From Anaspis maculata (taxonomy: Eukaryota > Arthropoda > Insecta > Coleoptera > Scraptiidae), in assembly GCA_949128115.1 (NCBI GenBank), contig OX421964.1:50632601-50696600 (forward strand): a stretch of 64,000 nt of DNA, in the 5' to 3' direction. The position numbers were made by a program, and so were the translations under genes. Shown here piece after piece: positions 10,778 to 22,391 of this stretch. Each line of letters begins with the position of its first letter. The stretch's first letter is position 1. Under the pieces are notes generated by a model that saw only the letters and a program-made list of their open reading frames with translations, was not told the origin of the DNA and searched no databases.

Positions 10778-11008
10778 CAAGTACTTCAAGTACTCTCAAG
10801 TACTCGCAAGTACTCTCAAGTACTCCCATGTACTCTCAAGTACTCTCATGTACTCGCAAGTACTCTCATGTACTCGCAAGTACTCTCATGTACTCGCCAG
10901 TACTCTCATGTACTCGCAAGTACTCTCATGTACTCGCAAGTACTCTCATGTACTCGCAAGTACTCTCATATACTTTCATTTACTCTCAAGTAATCTTAAG
11001 TAGTCTCA
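10778..11008. repeat. 10-bp minisatellite, left block of J
   Basis: About 23 units of the type CAAGTACTCT / CATGTACTCG, decaying at the right edge. Three frames stay open through it, which is a product of the repeat. The same unit in the same strand orientation recurs at 14261-14432, just inside the other end of J. Confidence 0.9.
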
Positions 11009-11090
11009 ATACCTATTTTGGATGGTTTACGAGATATTTTAGGAAATTCCAGGTTTCAAGATATTCAGGCATGTTCCAAGAAAAATGATT

Positions 11091-11443
11091 TTTAAGGGCC
11101 GCGTCTGACTGTTTTCGTGCTTACATGAATTTCTCAAAAACTAATAAGCCGATTACTTTGAAATTTTGCAAGAAGGTGTTTATCTATATTGTACATCGAA
11201 CGCGATAACGATAAATTTTTTTTATGACTTTAACCCTAAATTTTCCCAAAAAACCGTTTTTCTGGTTTTTACGGTTTTTTTTGGAAAATTTAGGGTTAAA
11301 GTCATAAAAAAAATATCGTTGTTATCACGTTCGATGTAATACAATATTGACATACACATTCCTGCAAAATTTCAAAGTAATTGGCATATTAGTTTTTGAG
11401 AAATTCATGTAAGCACGAAAACAGTCAGACGCGGGCCTTAAAA
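11091..11443. repeat. Palindromic MITE inside J
   Basis: The arms are about 160 bp (gcgtctgactgttttcgtgc at left, gcacgaaaacagtcagacgc at right), and the centre is another short inverted repeat around aaccgtttttctggttttta. The outer edge is tttaaggg / gggccttaaa. The arms show substitutions but few gaps. There is no coding capacity. Confidence 0.85.
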
Positions 11444-12890
11444 TACATAAGTATTATACATATAAGTACATAAATGTATAAGTTAATAGGAATGTCAGGC
11501 AAGTCCTACGATATACGGGCTGTTTCAATTTTAAATTGATTGGAGATGATAGAAAATTGCTAAATAAGTAACTTTCCCAAAAAAAAATCAGAAACGAATA
11601 ATAACGCAGTTAGATTTGCTTCGAAAATGATTGAACTTTAGAAATCGATTTCACGTCATAATTTTGAAACTTTTTGACCATACCTACCTACTTACCAGAA
11701 AAAAATGAGCCATGATTACACATGACAAACTTGCAAATACGGGTGACGATTTTTTTTCTTTCTTCTTTGCTCACACAAGAGTCAAAAATTATTACAGATA
11801 TTGCTATTATTTTTCGGACATGCATAATGCGAATCAAATTTGAAGCAAAGACTAAAGAAATTTTTGTGCAAAATTTTCAAAAGTCTGGCCATTCGTTTCC
11901 GAGTTTTCCGGCCTGGAAAACTGAAATGTTTCAACTTTTCAACGCGTGCACCGATTTTCACAATCTTTTCTAAACAATAAATAATTGTATTCTGAACATC
12001 TGAACAACCGATCATTTCCATCAAGAAATCTCGAGAGAAATCTGTTGTGAAAAATATGTGCAAATGTTGAGCCGGGGTCATGATATGCACAAAATAATAT
12101 TCTAACACTAATTACCGGGTTTTCTTCTAATACATATAAAAATCCAAAAAGTTCATTTGTTCAAATTCTATGTTTTTCATTCAAATATTTCAAAATATTG
12201 GAATTCACGCGACGAACGATCAGTAGAGTCCACGAGAGAGTCCATATAATCGATGAAATTAGGAGTTACCACTGCAGTTTTAGAAGCTTTGAAATAGATA
12301 TTTTATTCGGTATTTTAGAAAAAAAAAATTGTTTGCTCATTTATTTAACATCGGCCTATTTCCGGAACGAGGCCAATCACCGACGCCAATTGAATGCTTT
12401 ACTCATTTAATTCATATCATGAATTTTATTCAATTATTTCATTCAATATCGAATAAAAACTTTGTCCTATATACAGGGTGTTTCCAAATTGGTATCAGAA
12501 ACTTCTTGGGGGGGAATTCCTCATTAAAAATGAATCAGAAAAATATAACTTTGATCTCGACTTTGATGTTCTAAAATGCTCCGTTGAAAAGTGACAGGGT
12601 TTTTTTCAACAATGTTACAATTCAAGTTGAACTTTTGAACCGTTCAACCGATTTTGTTCAAGTTTGAACCAAAGCTCACTGAAATAAGTATCTCCCCCAC
12701 AATAGCAACGTGTTTTATATCTAACACAAAAAATAAACAAGTGAATATCCCTTCACTTGCGTGAGTCGGAAGAGCGCATTTTCTTAGTGCAGATCTGTAT
12801 CTTAATAAAAATCAATTGAAAAGGAGGTACTACAATAAGTAGAAACATTAACAAGTTTCATGAAAATTGTTCCATTTCAATATGGAACAT
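11444..12890. other. No gene; AT-rich interior of J
   Basis: No supportable open frame. A foldback-type end (tatatacagggtgtttccaa) occurs at 12470 with no matching opposite end nearby. Short patches resemble simple AT-rich insect spacer. Confidence 0.5.
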
Positions 12891-13160
12891 TTCAATATGG
12901 CGGCCAAGATGGCGGCGCAATCATTAAGTTAGACTTGAAAATAAGTATGACACCACGAGACAAGGGTAAGTTCCAACTTTCATAAAAATCGCTCCACTAA
13001 TAAAAAAAATTCAATATGGTGGCCAAGATGGCGGCGCAATCAAGAAATTAGGCTTGAAAATAAGTATGAACCCACGAAACAAAGGTAAATACCAAGCTTC
13101 ATGAAAATTGCTCCACTAATAAAAAAATTCAATATGGCGGCCAAGATGGCGGCGCAACCA
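12891..13160. repeat. Tandem repeat, period about 118 bp, 'atggcggccaagatggcggc'
   Basis: Three units start near 12893, 13010 and 13128. Each contains caatatggcggccaagatgg followed by a gcgcaatcaa...cttgaaaataagtatga segment. Related units occur at 31690-31970 and, inverted, at 34740-35310, so this is a dispersed family rather than a local satellite. Confidence 0.85.
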
Positions 13161-13189
13161 TGAAATCCAGCCATTGTTCATCATGCATT

Positions 13190-13905
13190 GAAGGTATGGG
13201 GCATCCATCGAAAAAAATTCGAGGGTTCTAGCTTTATTCCTCGAGGAAAAGTTCAACTTCTTATAAGTGTATAGGAAAGCTTTGTTTTTTAATAATAATA
13301 ATAATAACTATGTATGGTTTTGAAGAAAAAAATGCCCATTGGCCACCCTCGGGGGTATAAGCTATCCTTTGGGAAAAGTTCCAGGGCTCTAGCTTTATTC
13401 CCCGAGGAGTAGTACAACTTCTTATAAGTGTACAGAAAATCTTTGTATTTCAATAATAATAATGATAACTATGTATGATTTTGAAAAAAAAAAGTCCATT
13501 GGCCACCCTTGAGGGTATAAGCTATCCATCAGAAAAAGTTCCAGGGATCTAGCTTTATTCCCCGAGGAGGAGTTCAACTTCTTAGGCCGCGTTCCACTAA
13601 ACGACCGCAACGCTCACGACCACGATGAAACTTCAACGTTTGTAGGAGTTGCTAGGGAAAATTTGCCTAGCAACTCCTCTAAAATTGAAGTACTATCGTG
13701 GTCGTGGGCGATGCGGTCGTTTCGTGGAACGCGGCCCTAGAAGTGTATAGAAAATCGTTGTTTTTTAATAATAATAATGATAACTATGTATGATTTTGAA
13801 AAAAAATGCCCATTGGCCACCCTTGAGGACATGAGCTATCCATTAGAAAAAGTTCTAGGGCTCTAGCTTTATTTCCCGAGGAGGAGTTTAACTTTATAGT
13901 TTATA
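13190..13905. repeat. Tandem repeat, period about 155 bp
   Basis: Four units share attggccaccct, ggtataagctatcc, ctagctttattcc and an AATAATAATAATGATAACTA segment. The third unit is interrupted by a 152-bp MITE at 13585-13736. The following tetranucleotide array looks like the tail of the same repeat family. Confidence 0.8.
13585..13736. mobile_element. Harbinger-like palindromic MITE, 152 bp
   Basis: It begins GGCCGCGTTCCACTAAACGA and ends with its near complement tcgtttcgtggaacgcggcc. The centre is a second inverted repeat (aggagttgctaggg / cctagcaactcct). It splits the tandem unit word cttcttataagtgtat, leaving TTA (13582-13584) and CTA (13737-13739), a 3-bp duplication with one change. 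A 3-bp TTA-type target and GG-rich ends fit PIF/Harbinger. Confidence 0.75.
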
Positions 13906-13907
13906 CA

Positions 13908-13998
13908 CGGACAGACAGACAGACGGACGGACAGACGGACGGACAGACGGACAGACGGACAGACGGACGGACAGACGGACGGACAGACGGACAGACAA
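13908..13998. repeat. Tetranucleotide array (GACA/GACG)n
   Basis: About 22 units alternating acag and acgg. It directly follows the 155-bp tandem repeat. Confidence 0.95.
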
Positions 13999-14260
13999 AC
14001 CGGCCATATAAGCGCTTTTTTCTTTGAAAATGCGCTAAAAATGTGTACCTAACGATGAGAGGTGGGGTCTTACGGCTTCGGCAGACATAAAAATGATTCT
14101 TTCGAGGATTTATTACATTACGTACCTACATAATCAAGTGTTTCATAGATATTTCAGTGTTTCTTTCATAGACATTTAAGATATTTCAACAGGGATTTTG
14201 AGCTTTTGATCAAAACTACAGATGTATCACGCAAATAGGTCGGTTACTTCACAAATTATT

Positions 14261-14432
14261 CATGTACTCTCGAGTATTCCCATGTACTCTCAAGAACTCT
14301 AAGTACTCTCAAGTACTCGCAAGTACTCGCATGTACTCGCAAGTACTCGCAAGTACTCTCATGTACTCTCAAGTATTCTCAAGTACTCTCAAGTATTCTC
14401 AAGTACTCTCAAGTACTCTCAAGTACTCTCAA
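14261..14432. repeat. 10-bp minisatellite, right block of J
   Basis: Units CATGTACTCT / CAAGTACTCG, about 17 copies, in the same orientation as the block at 10778-11008 although the surrounding element ends are inverted. The 3' part is the most regular (aagtactctc repeated). Confidence 0.9.
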
Positions 14433-15827
14433 TCCACCTGTACACCATATTTCTCAGTGATCAACCCCTCGTATTTTCCCTGGATGGTTTTGCTCTACCT
14501 TAGTGAAAAATGAGGCAAATAGTATGGTATGAAAAAAACGATTTTTGGGGATTCTTCGAGACATCAAGTATCGATTTCACAGGTCGAGGAAAAGTACCAT
14601 TTTGAAGTTGGCGACTTCTTGACTTCTAGACAAAAGTGTGATACCGAATGTTGAATTAGCTTTTCCCGCATGTAAAACACATTGAAATTCGCACATTCGC
14701 TGTCCACGTTACAGCCCCTGAATTGACACTGTGCAAATTGTTACATAAAATTCGGAAATATATTTTAAGTAATTTTCACTGCGTTTTTGCAGACGCGGTA
14801 TCTCAGAGGCTATTGACTGAACAGTAATGAGTTTTATACTGACCTCTTGGGAATTTAACGGCCTACATTTGCTTTGTTGGTGCTGTGTTCTAAAGGTAAT
14901 AGTTTACAAGTTATTCAGAAAAAAAAACGAAAATTTTCAAGGATGGTGCTTTTTATTGGTCCTAAAAAAAAACCAAGCCTTTTGGGAATTTCAGTATATC
15001 ATTCCACGTTCAATTCTGCATCGATCCACCAAATTTCGTCAACTTCCGAATTTATTTCCGGTTAAAACCTATTTTGACTGGACTATTATAATATGTGAAG
15101 ACGTACGTCGTAATTCAAGGGGTATATATTTATTTATATTGCAAATTCACCGACTACACTTTTACAATGTTTCGATCATCAGCCACAATAATAAGTCTGC
15201 AGATTTCCCGCCTCAATACACCATGGCCTTCGCGGGGATGCGCGGGTGGCAGGGGTACGCGAGGGCCTCAGCGCTGCAGTTGTCCGCTGCATGCAGTACA
15301 TTACAATTCCGTCCCTAGCTCAGTTACTATTCAAGATAAATCAAATCTGAAAAAACCGCAAGAATCGCAATGGAATAGGTAACATGGTTTACAGAAGGAA
15401 CTTTTTTGATTGAACTAGTAGTTACGGAGATAATCGAGTGGGAGTGGAATGAAAAATGTCATTCAACACGTTACTGAGATATTCAACGTTCTTGGCGCAC
15501 GAGGCAGTCAAGTTTTACATGTATTCTTATGGCAAAGTAAATGATCACCTTTTAATTCATAAATTATTTACGACAACTTACAAATGACGGATTTGTTCCA
15601 AGCTGATATCAGCCAAAAGCTGACAAACTGTAGAACATTTTTTTAAAAAACTGTTTTTTCACAAAACCGCCCCCATACCGCCCCCACACTGGACGATTTT
15701 TTGACGACAAGTGGATTCTTCATCCCCAAGCCATACTACACCATAAAAAATGCACCCCAGCTTTTTACCTTTCCGTGCACACGAACTTTTCAAATAAGCA
15801 CATTTCGCTTCATATTTTCCTCTACTA

Positions 15828-17029
15828 ATAGCGAATGTTCGGCATTCGGCAAATATCGAATGTTTGCTGTGCGGTGCTACATCAAGAATCGCGTAGGTAC
15901 CTACACTGTAGCATGTGCTACGATCGAGGCTACGCTACGATATAAATCATTATTTATTACCTCGCATTCACTAGTTCATCAGCACGACAGTAACGGTTCA
16001 CAAAAAACAATGGCGTTATCTGGGTTGATGTTTTATGAATCACCCCGTAGGTATATCTATATTATAAACAACCGCCAACCGCCATTTTCTCCTTAAAATC
16101 CTTGTTAGAAGGTCAAAATTACTCATACTCTACTCATGCTCAAGTTGTCCTCAACCATTGCCATTGTCCAACTTTTAGAAAGAGAAAAAACAAACTTACC
16201 TCGATCCTCGAGATATCTATCCTTTGTGCCAGACTTCGACTACTGCTGCCTGTCGGCCTGCGGTGGCTCCAAAAGCTGACCCGGTTCCTGGTTTCTCCCC
16301 AGACTGGCCACTTTGGTTACCATTCACCGTTTTCACAAATAAAACACCGCACAGGAACCAGAAACAACACTATATGGACACGATGCACTTTTGTTCAACT
16401 GAATAATCTTGGTGAACGTGATAACGTGAACAATCACAATCACAGTGTGGCCAGGCAGGTTGAACAAGTGCAAAATACAAAGTGATAATTATAGCAGTAC
16501 CTACCTAACTGAAATTCGCAAAAGAAAAGGTGAACCCGGGCCAGCACTGGGTGTTCATTGTTTGACTTGTAAGTAGTACTGAACTCTGTACCTACTGCAT
16601 GCAAGCTGCTGCGCAATGCACAGAACCTATGACTTTTTTTCACAGTCTACGTTTTTTGCCGCATATTCGGCCGGCGTCGTTGACCTTGGTACCTTGGAAG
16701 GATTGCAATTCGCGGTAAGTACTTGACTTCTACTTAGGTACTTACTTGGATTATGTAAAACAGTAAAACCGTATAAAACACAAGTCTGCAAGTCAAAACC
16801 GCTGTTGAGAGAGTAATACCATGGCCGCCCCGACAACCACCACCAGTACCACTAAGGAGATACTGACTGACTGATCGATCGATAGTACGTTGTTTCAAAA
16901 TAATGTGCATCTAGGCGGCCGTGAAATTTTAGAAATTTGACATTTCAGTTGGCACTTATTCTTTTAGTAAGCCCTCGAGTAAGCCAAATCGAGTTCAACA
17001 TCAAAGATATTGTTTTCAAACTTTAAACT
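15828..17029. other. No gene; mixed spacer
   Basis: I see no complete coding exon or repeat end. The stretch 16080-16500 is less AT-rich and could be old unique sequence. The words taggtacctac and ggtaagtacttgacttc occur, as in other spacers of this window. Confidence 0.4.
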
Positions 17030-17720
17030 TTCTGCATGACGATTTTCCAGAAGATCCACAAACTTTCGAGACAAAAATTATGTATGTAGGTAAGTGAGGA
17101 AACTACGCAGTGTTTTTTTAGCACTGGGCGGATCGGATATGCAAACCCCCCAAACAAAGTAGAAATGGTACTAAACGAAAAATTACGAAAGACACCAACG
17201 GTACCAGGGAGCAAAATAGGGGTGTTGGGCGGAGGGAAGCTGAAAATAACGCATCATAAAATAAAAAACAGGGCGGAAAATCGCAAGAAATCGTAAGAGA
17301 ACTAGCAAAAGACATTGTTTTTGTGACAATACGCAACCAAAAGACACCAACGGGACCGAGGAGCAAAATTAGGGGTGTTGGAGGGAAAGAGCCAGGAGAA
17401 CGCGTCGTAAAACAAGAAACACAGCTCAAAATCGTCAGCAATCGTGAAGAAAACCATTGAAAAAAAGGAATAAATCACACGAAACGGGAAAAAAGTCAAG
17501 AAAAAGGCAGTCGATGCGTGTGAAGATGAAATGAAATGCAGGAAAAAATAGCGCAAAGAAAGAATAGCAACGCATGGAAAGTATCGCGTGAAAGCATAAA
17601 AAGGAGGTGAAGTACGTTTTAAAAGAAGGAATGAAACACAGGAAAAGGGGAGAAATAAATCGCGAAAAACAAAAGTACTCAACACTTGAAATGGTTCACC
17701 CAAAAAATTCAATGGAGCTC
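17030..17720. repeat. Dispersed repeat H, copy 1
   Basis: Colinear with 61640-62310 in the same orientation (agatccacaaactttcgaga, then gacaccaacgg...ggagcaaaat, then aacgcgtcgtaaaacaagaa). Within each copy a unit of about 150 bp containing gggagcaaaataggggtgtt is present twice. The minus-strand frames seen here repeat the same peptide words because of this duplication, and no protein family is recognisable. Confidence 0.8.
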
Positions 17721-17954
17721 GAAGTGATATAACTCATCAAGGAAAAAGACTAGTTTGAAAAAAATTATTTCTGTGAAAAGCTGACTTTATGCACTTCTAC
17801 ATCTACATGCCATATTCCATAGATGCTCTCCACATTTGTTATACAGGGTGTCGCGTAAGGTTCTGGAAAAAATGGGAAGTTTGAATAACTCCCAATTCTG
17901 TTGGAAAAAATTTGGAATTTTTTCAATTGGTCCAGGGAGGTACTAGAACTTATA

Positions 17955-19036
17955 CCGGGTGATCATTTGAAGACTATCCACCTGCAATAACTCCCGATTC
18001 CTAGTGAATATTTTTTCGAGCAAAAACAGGTCGATTTTTATATCGAGGGGGACAACCAAAACATATATTGGCAAATTTCTATATTCACCCCCCTCGCCCC
18101 CACTTACCTTAACTTTGAAATTTCAAATGACATTACCTACCTTGCGATACATCAAATTGAAGGAAATTAAATTTTCTTTCTGAAAAAAATAGTTTAAAAT
18201 TTTTAAACCCACCCGCTTTTCCCTGAAAATTCTCTGACTGTCCCATTTTATATTCTGAACCCCTCATTTTTTTCTCAATTTAGTCGGCGTCATCCTAGAT
18301 AGCATCGAAGAAGAAAATTTTTGGTGGGAAAAGTGCTACCCAAATTCCCCCCTTTGCTCTCCCTCACCTCAACTTCCAAATTTAACAAAACACCACCTAC
18401 TTTGTGATACATCTAATCGAAGGGAATTGAATTCTCTTTCCGAAAATAATTTTTTCGAAATTTTCTACCCCTCCCCCAATAAATTGGTCATTTGGGTTAT
18501 TCTAGGGGGGAGATGGGGGGCTTTAAAAATTGTGAAAAAATCTTTTTCCGGAAGAGAATTCAATTTCCTTTAATTTGATGTATTACAAAGTGGGTATTGA
18601 CATTTTAAATTTTTGAGGTCAGGTGGGGGGAGCGAAGGAGTGAATTTGGGTGGCATTTTTTTTATAGAAAATTTTCTCTTCCGATGCTGTGCAGGATGAC
18701 GTTTACTGTATTGAAGGGAAATGGAGGTCAAGAATATTAATTTGGACACTCAGAGAATTTTAGGAAGAACAGGGGGTGAGATTGAAAAATTTTAAAATAT
18801 TTTTTTTAGAAAGAGAATTTCATTCTCTTTAATTTGACGTATCGCAAGGTAGGTGATGTCATTTGAAATTTCTAAGTTGGGGTGAGTGGGAGCGAGGGGG
18901 CTCAAGATATAAATTCTCCAATGTATGTTTTAGATGTCCCCCTCGATATAAAAATCGACCTGTTTTTGCTCAAAGACATTTGCACTAGGAATCTGGAGAT
19001 ATTGCAGGTGGATAGTTTTCAAATGATCACCCTATG
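17955..19036. mobile_element. Element C: 1.08 kb palindromic element, TA target
   Basis: It begins CCGGGTGATCATTTGAAGAC and ends with the near complement ttttcaaatgatcaccctat. Symmetry runs almost to the centre near 18490 (cccctcgccccc / gggagcgaggggg). Flanking TA (17953-17954 and 19037-19038): deleting the element and one TA gives acttatatgtacc, which is the sequence found uninterrupted near 20688-20705. A TA duplication fits the Tc1/mariner superfamily. Confidence 0.8.
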
Positions 19037-19084
19037 TATGTACCTCGAAACTGTTTCTCAAAATTTTCGCTTATCTGTTTTTTT

Positions 19085-19536
19085 TACAGGGTGATCTAAA
19101 AAAATCTATTTTTTGGTTTCGCGGTGATAACTTTTAGCCGCGTCAACCGATTTTCAAAATCGAGGGCTCATATTGAAGCTGAAACTCCAAAGAACTCGCG
19201 TTTAGGCTTTCCATCAAAATCAACTTAAATTTGAATTAACTTCGAGATCTGGTCTACGAAAAAGATCTTGAATTGCTTGGAATGGATGGCTGGTTCAAAG
19301 GCAAATTGAGTTTCGTATATTTCTTCCACAAGACCAAATCTCGAAGATAATTTAGATTCAGGTCAACTTTGATGGAAACCCCTATTTTACGATTATATCG
19401 GTGATAACATCCTAGCCTCAAGGCGTCTCTTTGAAGTTTCAGCTTCAATATGAGCCGTCGATTTTGCAAATCAGTTGACAGAGCAAAAAGTTATCACCGC
19501 GAAACTAAAAAGTTGATTTTTCTAGATCACCCTGTA
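19085..19536. mobile_element. Element A, copy 1: palindrome with TACAGGGTGATCT ends
   Basis: It runs from TACAGGGTGATCT to AGATCACCCTGTA with arms that include ttcgcggtgataactttt and its complement. It lies at the centre of palindrome B. The terminal TA on each side fits a TA duplication. It is non-coding. Confidence 0.8.
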
Positions 19537-19773
19537 AACAAAAGAGATAGACGAAAATTTGAAAAACCGTTTCGAGACATAAGTTCGAGTACCTCCCTGG
19601 ACCAGTTGAAAAAATTCCATTTTTTTTTCAGAATTGAGAGTTATTTTAACTTTTCATGTTTTTCAGAGCCTTACCTCTCGATAACAAATGTGGGGAGCAT
19701 CTTAGGCCAGGCGGTAGGTCATTCTGGATAGAAAAAATTCCGACCAAAACTTTTATGGTGTCAAACTTTTCGT

Positions 19774-19921
19774 AAGGTCAGTAGGTATCTACCACTGAGT
19801 TTCCGGGGGTTTAACAGATCTTTTTGCACCTTCAAGACATCCTTTACCTTTGGGCAGATGTGGAGGAATCAGCACAACTCGTTTTTGGGCGGAAACTCAG
19901 TGGTAGATACCTACTGACCTT
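19774..19921. repeat. Centre of the large palindrome
   Basis: The sequence gtaaggtcagtaggtatcta (19773) is repeated inverted, ending at 19922 (tagatacctactgaccttac), around an unpaired centre of about 80 bp. The flanking arms extend at high identity for several hundred bases on each side (for example gtcattctggatagaaaaaa / ttttttctatccagaatgac). Confidence 0.85.
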
Positions 19922-20159
19922 ACGAAAAGTTTGACACCATAAAAGTTTTGGTCGGAATTTTTTCTATCCAGAATGACCTACCGCCTGGCCTAAGATGCTC
20001 CCCACATTTGTTATACAGGAGGTAAGGTTCTGAAAAACATGAAAAGTTAAAATAACTCTCAATTCTGAAAAAAAAATGGAATTTTTTCAACTGGTCCAGG
20101 GAGGTAATCGAACTTATATCTCGAAACGGTTTTTCAAATTTTCGTCTATCTCTTTTGTT

Positions 20160-20646
20160 TACAGGGTGATCTAGAAAAATCAACTTTTTAGTTTCGCGGT
20201 GATAACTTTTTGCTCTGTCAACTGATTTGCAAAATCGACGGCTCATATTGAAGCTGAAACTTCAAAAAAGACGCCTTGAGGCTAGGATGTTATCACCGAT
20301 ATAATCGTAAAATAGGGGTTTCCATCAAAGTTGACCTAAATCTGAGTCATCTTCGAGATTTGGTCTTGTGGAAGGAATATACAAAACTCAATTTGCCTTT
20401 GAACCAGCCATCCATTCCAAGCAATTCAAGATCTTTTTCGTAGACCAGATCTCGAAGTTAATTCAAATTTAGGTTGATTTTGATGGAAACCCCTAGTCTG
20501 CAATCACATCTGTTTAAAGTCCTAGCCTAAACGCGAGTTCTTTGGAGTTTCAGCTTCAATATGAGCTCTCGATTTTGAAAATCGGTTGACGCAGCTAAAA
20601 GTTATCACCGCGAAACCAAAAAATAGATTTTTTAGATCACCCTGTA
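20160..20646. mobile_element. Element A, copy 2
   Basis: Inverted counterpart of 19085-19536 within the second B palindrome, running TACAGGGTGATCT to AGATCACCCTGTA. It is slightly longer than copy 1 (487 against 452 bp), so the two arms have diverged by small gaps. Confidence 0.8.
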
Positions 20647-20706
20647 AAAAAACAGATAGGCGAAAATTTTGAGAAACTGTTTCGAGGTACATATAAGTTC
20701 TAGTAC

Positions 20707-22391
20707 ACAGAAAGAAAAGATGATTTAAATTCTAAGTTTCCATTTATTTGAATCGAATAAAAAAGAGTTAGTTCGAATAAAATCTATTTGTATATATTAT
20801 ATCAGTGTTTTTGAGTCAATTATCAAGTTTGATTCAATCTGTGATAATTAATCGTTTCCCTCAAGAATGATGTTATCAAGTGAAACAAATATTTGTTCGA
20901 TTTTAATAAATATCGGATTGTCTCCACTCTCCCCCATCACAGAGGAAAAAAGATTTAGATTTGAAGCTCTCGTTTGTTTGATCATAGCTTATTTCCGTCA
21001 AAAAAAAGGAGTTTTGCATTAAACGAAACATATTCATTATCACTATCAGTCCCTTTGATTCAATTCCAAAATTATTTGATTGTAATTAGATGTATATTTA
21101 ACTGTATAGTGACATTATTTGAGTCAAAAAAATGTTTGCTCAGATCTGATCTGATAAAAATTCATTTGATGAGAATAAATGTTTGTTTGAATCAAATAAT
21201 ACTTGGTATAGTCTCCCCCACCCTATTGCCCATCTTGTACGGACCTGCAACAGCAAATTAAAAGCTAGAGCCGGCAGTCATCCATACTCTTCTTTCGTTT
21301 TGTTATTGTCAGTGTCCCTTTGTTTTGTTCTTGTCAGTGTCTGTGGTCAGTGGTCAGTGACTTATTGAGTGGGTGATATGGAGCAATTTCTATCAAGCAA
21401 CAAAATATGATACCTTTCTCAGAGGTATATCAGAAGGAATATCACATGACGACACAGTGGGCTTAGTGATGCTCCGAGAATTCAACGACGCCAAAAGGCA
21501 CAGGGGGCTTACTAGAATTCGGAAAGCCACGAAATGAACACAAGAAAGCTCATCAGGTTTCCAATCGTCGCCCATCATAAAGGTACAAGGGGGTCCGATA
21601 GACCTCCGAAAGCTATATTTGCTTGATACAGTTATAAACAGCATTTTTCCTAAGTCAGTTTATTTTGTGATACTTTTAATGTACGTTCATTGTAAAAAAT
21701 ATAACGATATGTTTCATGTTCTTTTGTGCATGTTTTCAAATTTCACTAGTTTATAGTTTGTAATCGATAACGAAAAATTTGCTTGACATACATAATTATA
21801 TTATTCTCAAGTTTACTTCTTTATTTTGACGTAGTTTAAAGTGCTATAACCTTATAATGTTTGTATTGTTTGTTTTGTTCGTTCTTACATTTCCGTTGTT
21901 CACAACTTGTTATTATTCCTTATTAAATTACTTATTTTCAAGTACCTACATTGAAACTGTTGAGAATCAGTGTTAAAATGAATAGTTTTGTTAAAGGCAG
22001 ATCAATAAAAGTTTTGAATTGAACCAGTCATTGTTTCAGTTTTCAAAATAATATACGATTACATCAAATAAATTGAAATTAAAATCAACAAATAAAAGAA
22101 ATAACGTCAAAAACACACTTTTATTGAAAGTTGCATTATTTGTTTAAAAGAAGAAAATAAATTTTAATTTCAAAAATATAATATTGATAAAAAGATTATA
22201 TATTTATTTGGAATAAATGAAATATAAGCACAATTCAAACAAATCTCATTTATTCCAAATAAACTTCACAATCAAGAATTCAAACATTTGGCATCTTCCA
22301 ATCAAGAAAACATTTACTTCGACGTATTGAAACAACAAATTTATTTGACGTGAAGCAAATTTATTTATCCCAAATGTATTTTTTTTTCTGT
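20707..22391. mobile_element. Element D: 1.7 kb TIR element, GTAC duplication
   Basis: It begins ACAGAAAGAAAAGATG and ends with tttttttttctgt. The flanks are GTAC (20703-20706 and 22392-22395). The B arm at 19575-19610 contains the same site uninterrupted (aagttcgagtacctccctgg), an empty site. The interior is very AT-rich with many caaataaa-type words, and 21450-21610 resembles the agggggctt repeats of element Y. There is no transposase frame, so it is non-autonomous. Superfamily not assigned. Confidence 0.75.

Larger units (their letters stand above)
10730..14471. mobile_element. Element J: 3.7 kb transposon with 8-bp target duplication, unclassified
   Basis: The termini are perfect 17-bp inverted repeats, CGAGGGGTTGATCACTG, and imperfect symmetry continues to gtgtaca. 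The flanks are TATTTTCC (10722-10729 and 14472-14479). The F copy at 49.7-51.3 kb has no insertion at the corresponding place (gtattcaattctacatacttcctc, about 50718-50741), which gives an empty site. The interior has no transposase frame. It holds two blocks of a 10-bp minisatellite just inside the ends, a palindromic MITE, blocks with repeated 'aagatggcggc' words, and a tetranucleotide array. An 8-bp duplication is typical of hAT or P-like elements, but the ends do not look like CAGNG hAT ends. Confidence 0.7.
8463..15827. mobile_element. Family F long inverted-repeat element, copy 1, with insertions
   Basis: The arms 8463-9727 and about 14480-15827 are reverse complements (tagtagagga at the left end, tttcctctacta at the right end). 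Both arms include a conserved gggggcggtatgggggcgg segment and the same 163-codon frame on opposite strands, which shows symmetry rather than coding. A related, shorter and uninterrupted copy lies at 49714-51340. In this copy the left arm carries an insertion (9728-10585) and the centre carries element J (10730-14471). I see no clear target duplication at the outer ends, and the outermost 700 bp of each arm are absent from the 49.7 kb copy, so they may belong to a different palindrome. Confidence 0.75.

Noticed and set aside
10694..11088. Three overlapping 88-110 codon frames rich in YSQVL
   Set aside because: They are translations of the 10-bp minisatellite in three frames.
10778..14432. CRISPR array or telomeric repeats
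   Set aside because: Units are short, contiguous and without spacers, and they are not TTAGG. They are simple minisatellite blocks.
19450..20246. Mirrored 93- and 108-codon frames starting MSRRFCKSVDRAKSY
   Set aside because: They arise from palindrome symmetry, include foldback end sequence, and have no family features.
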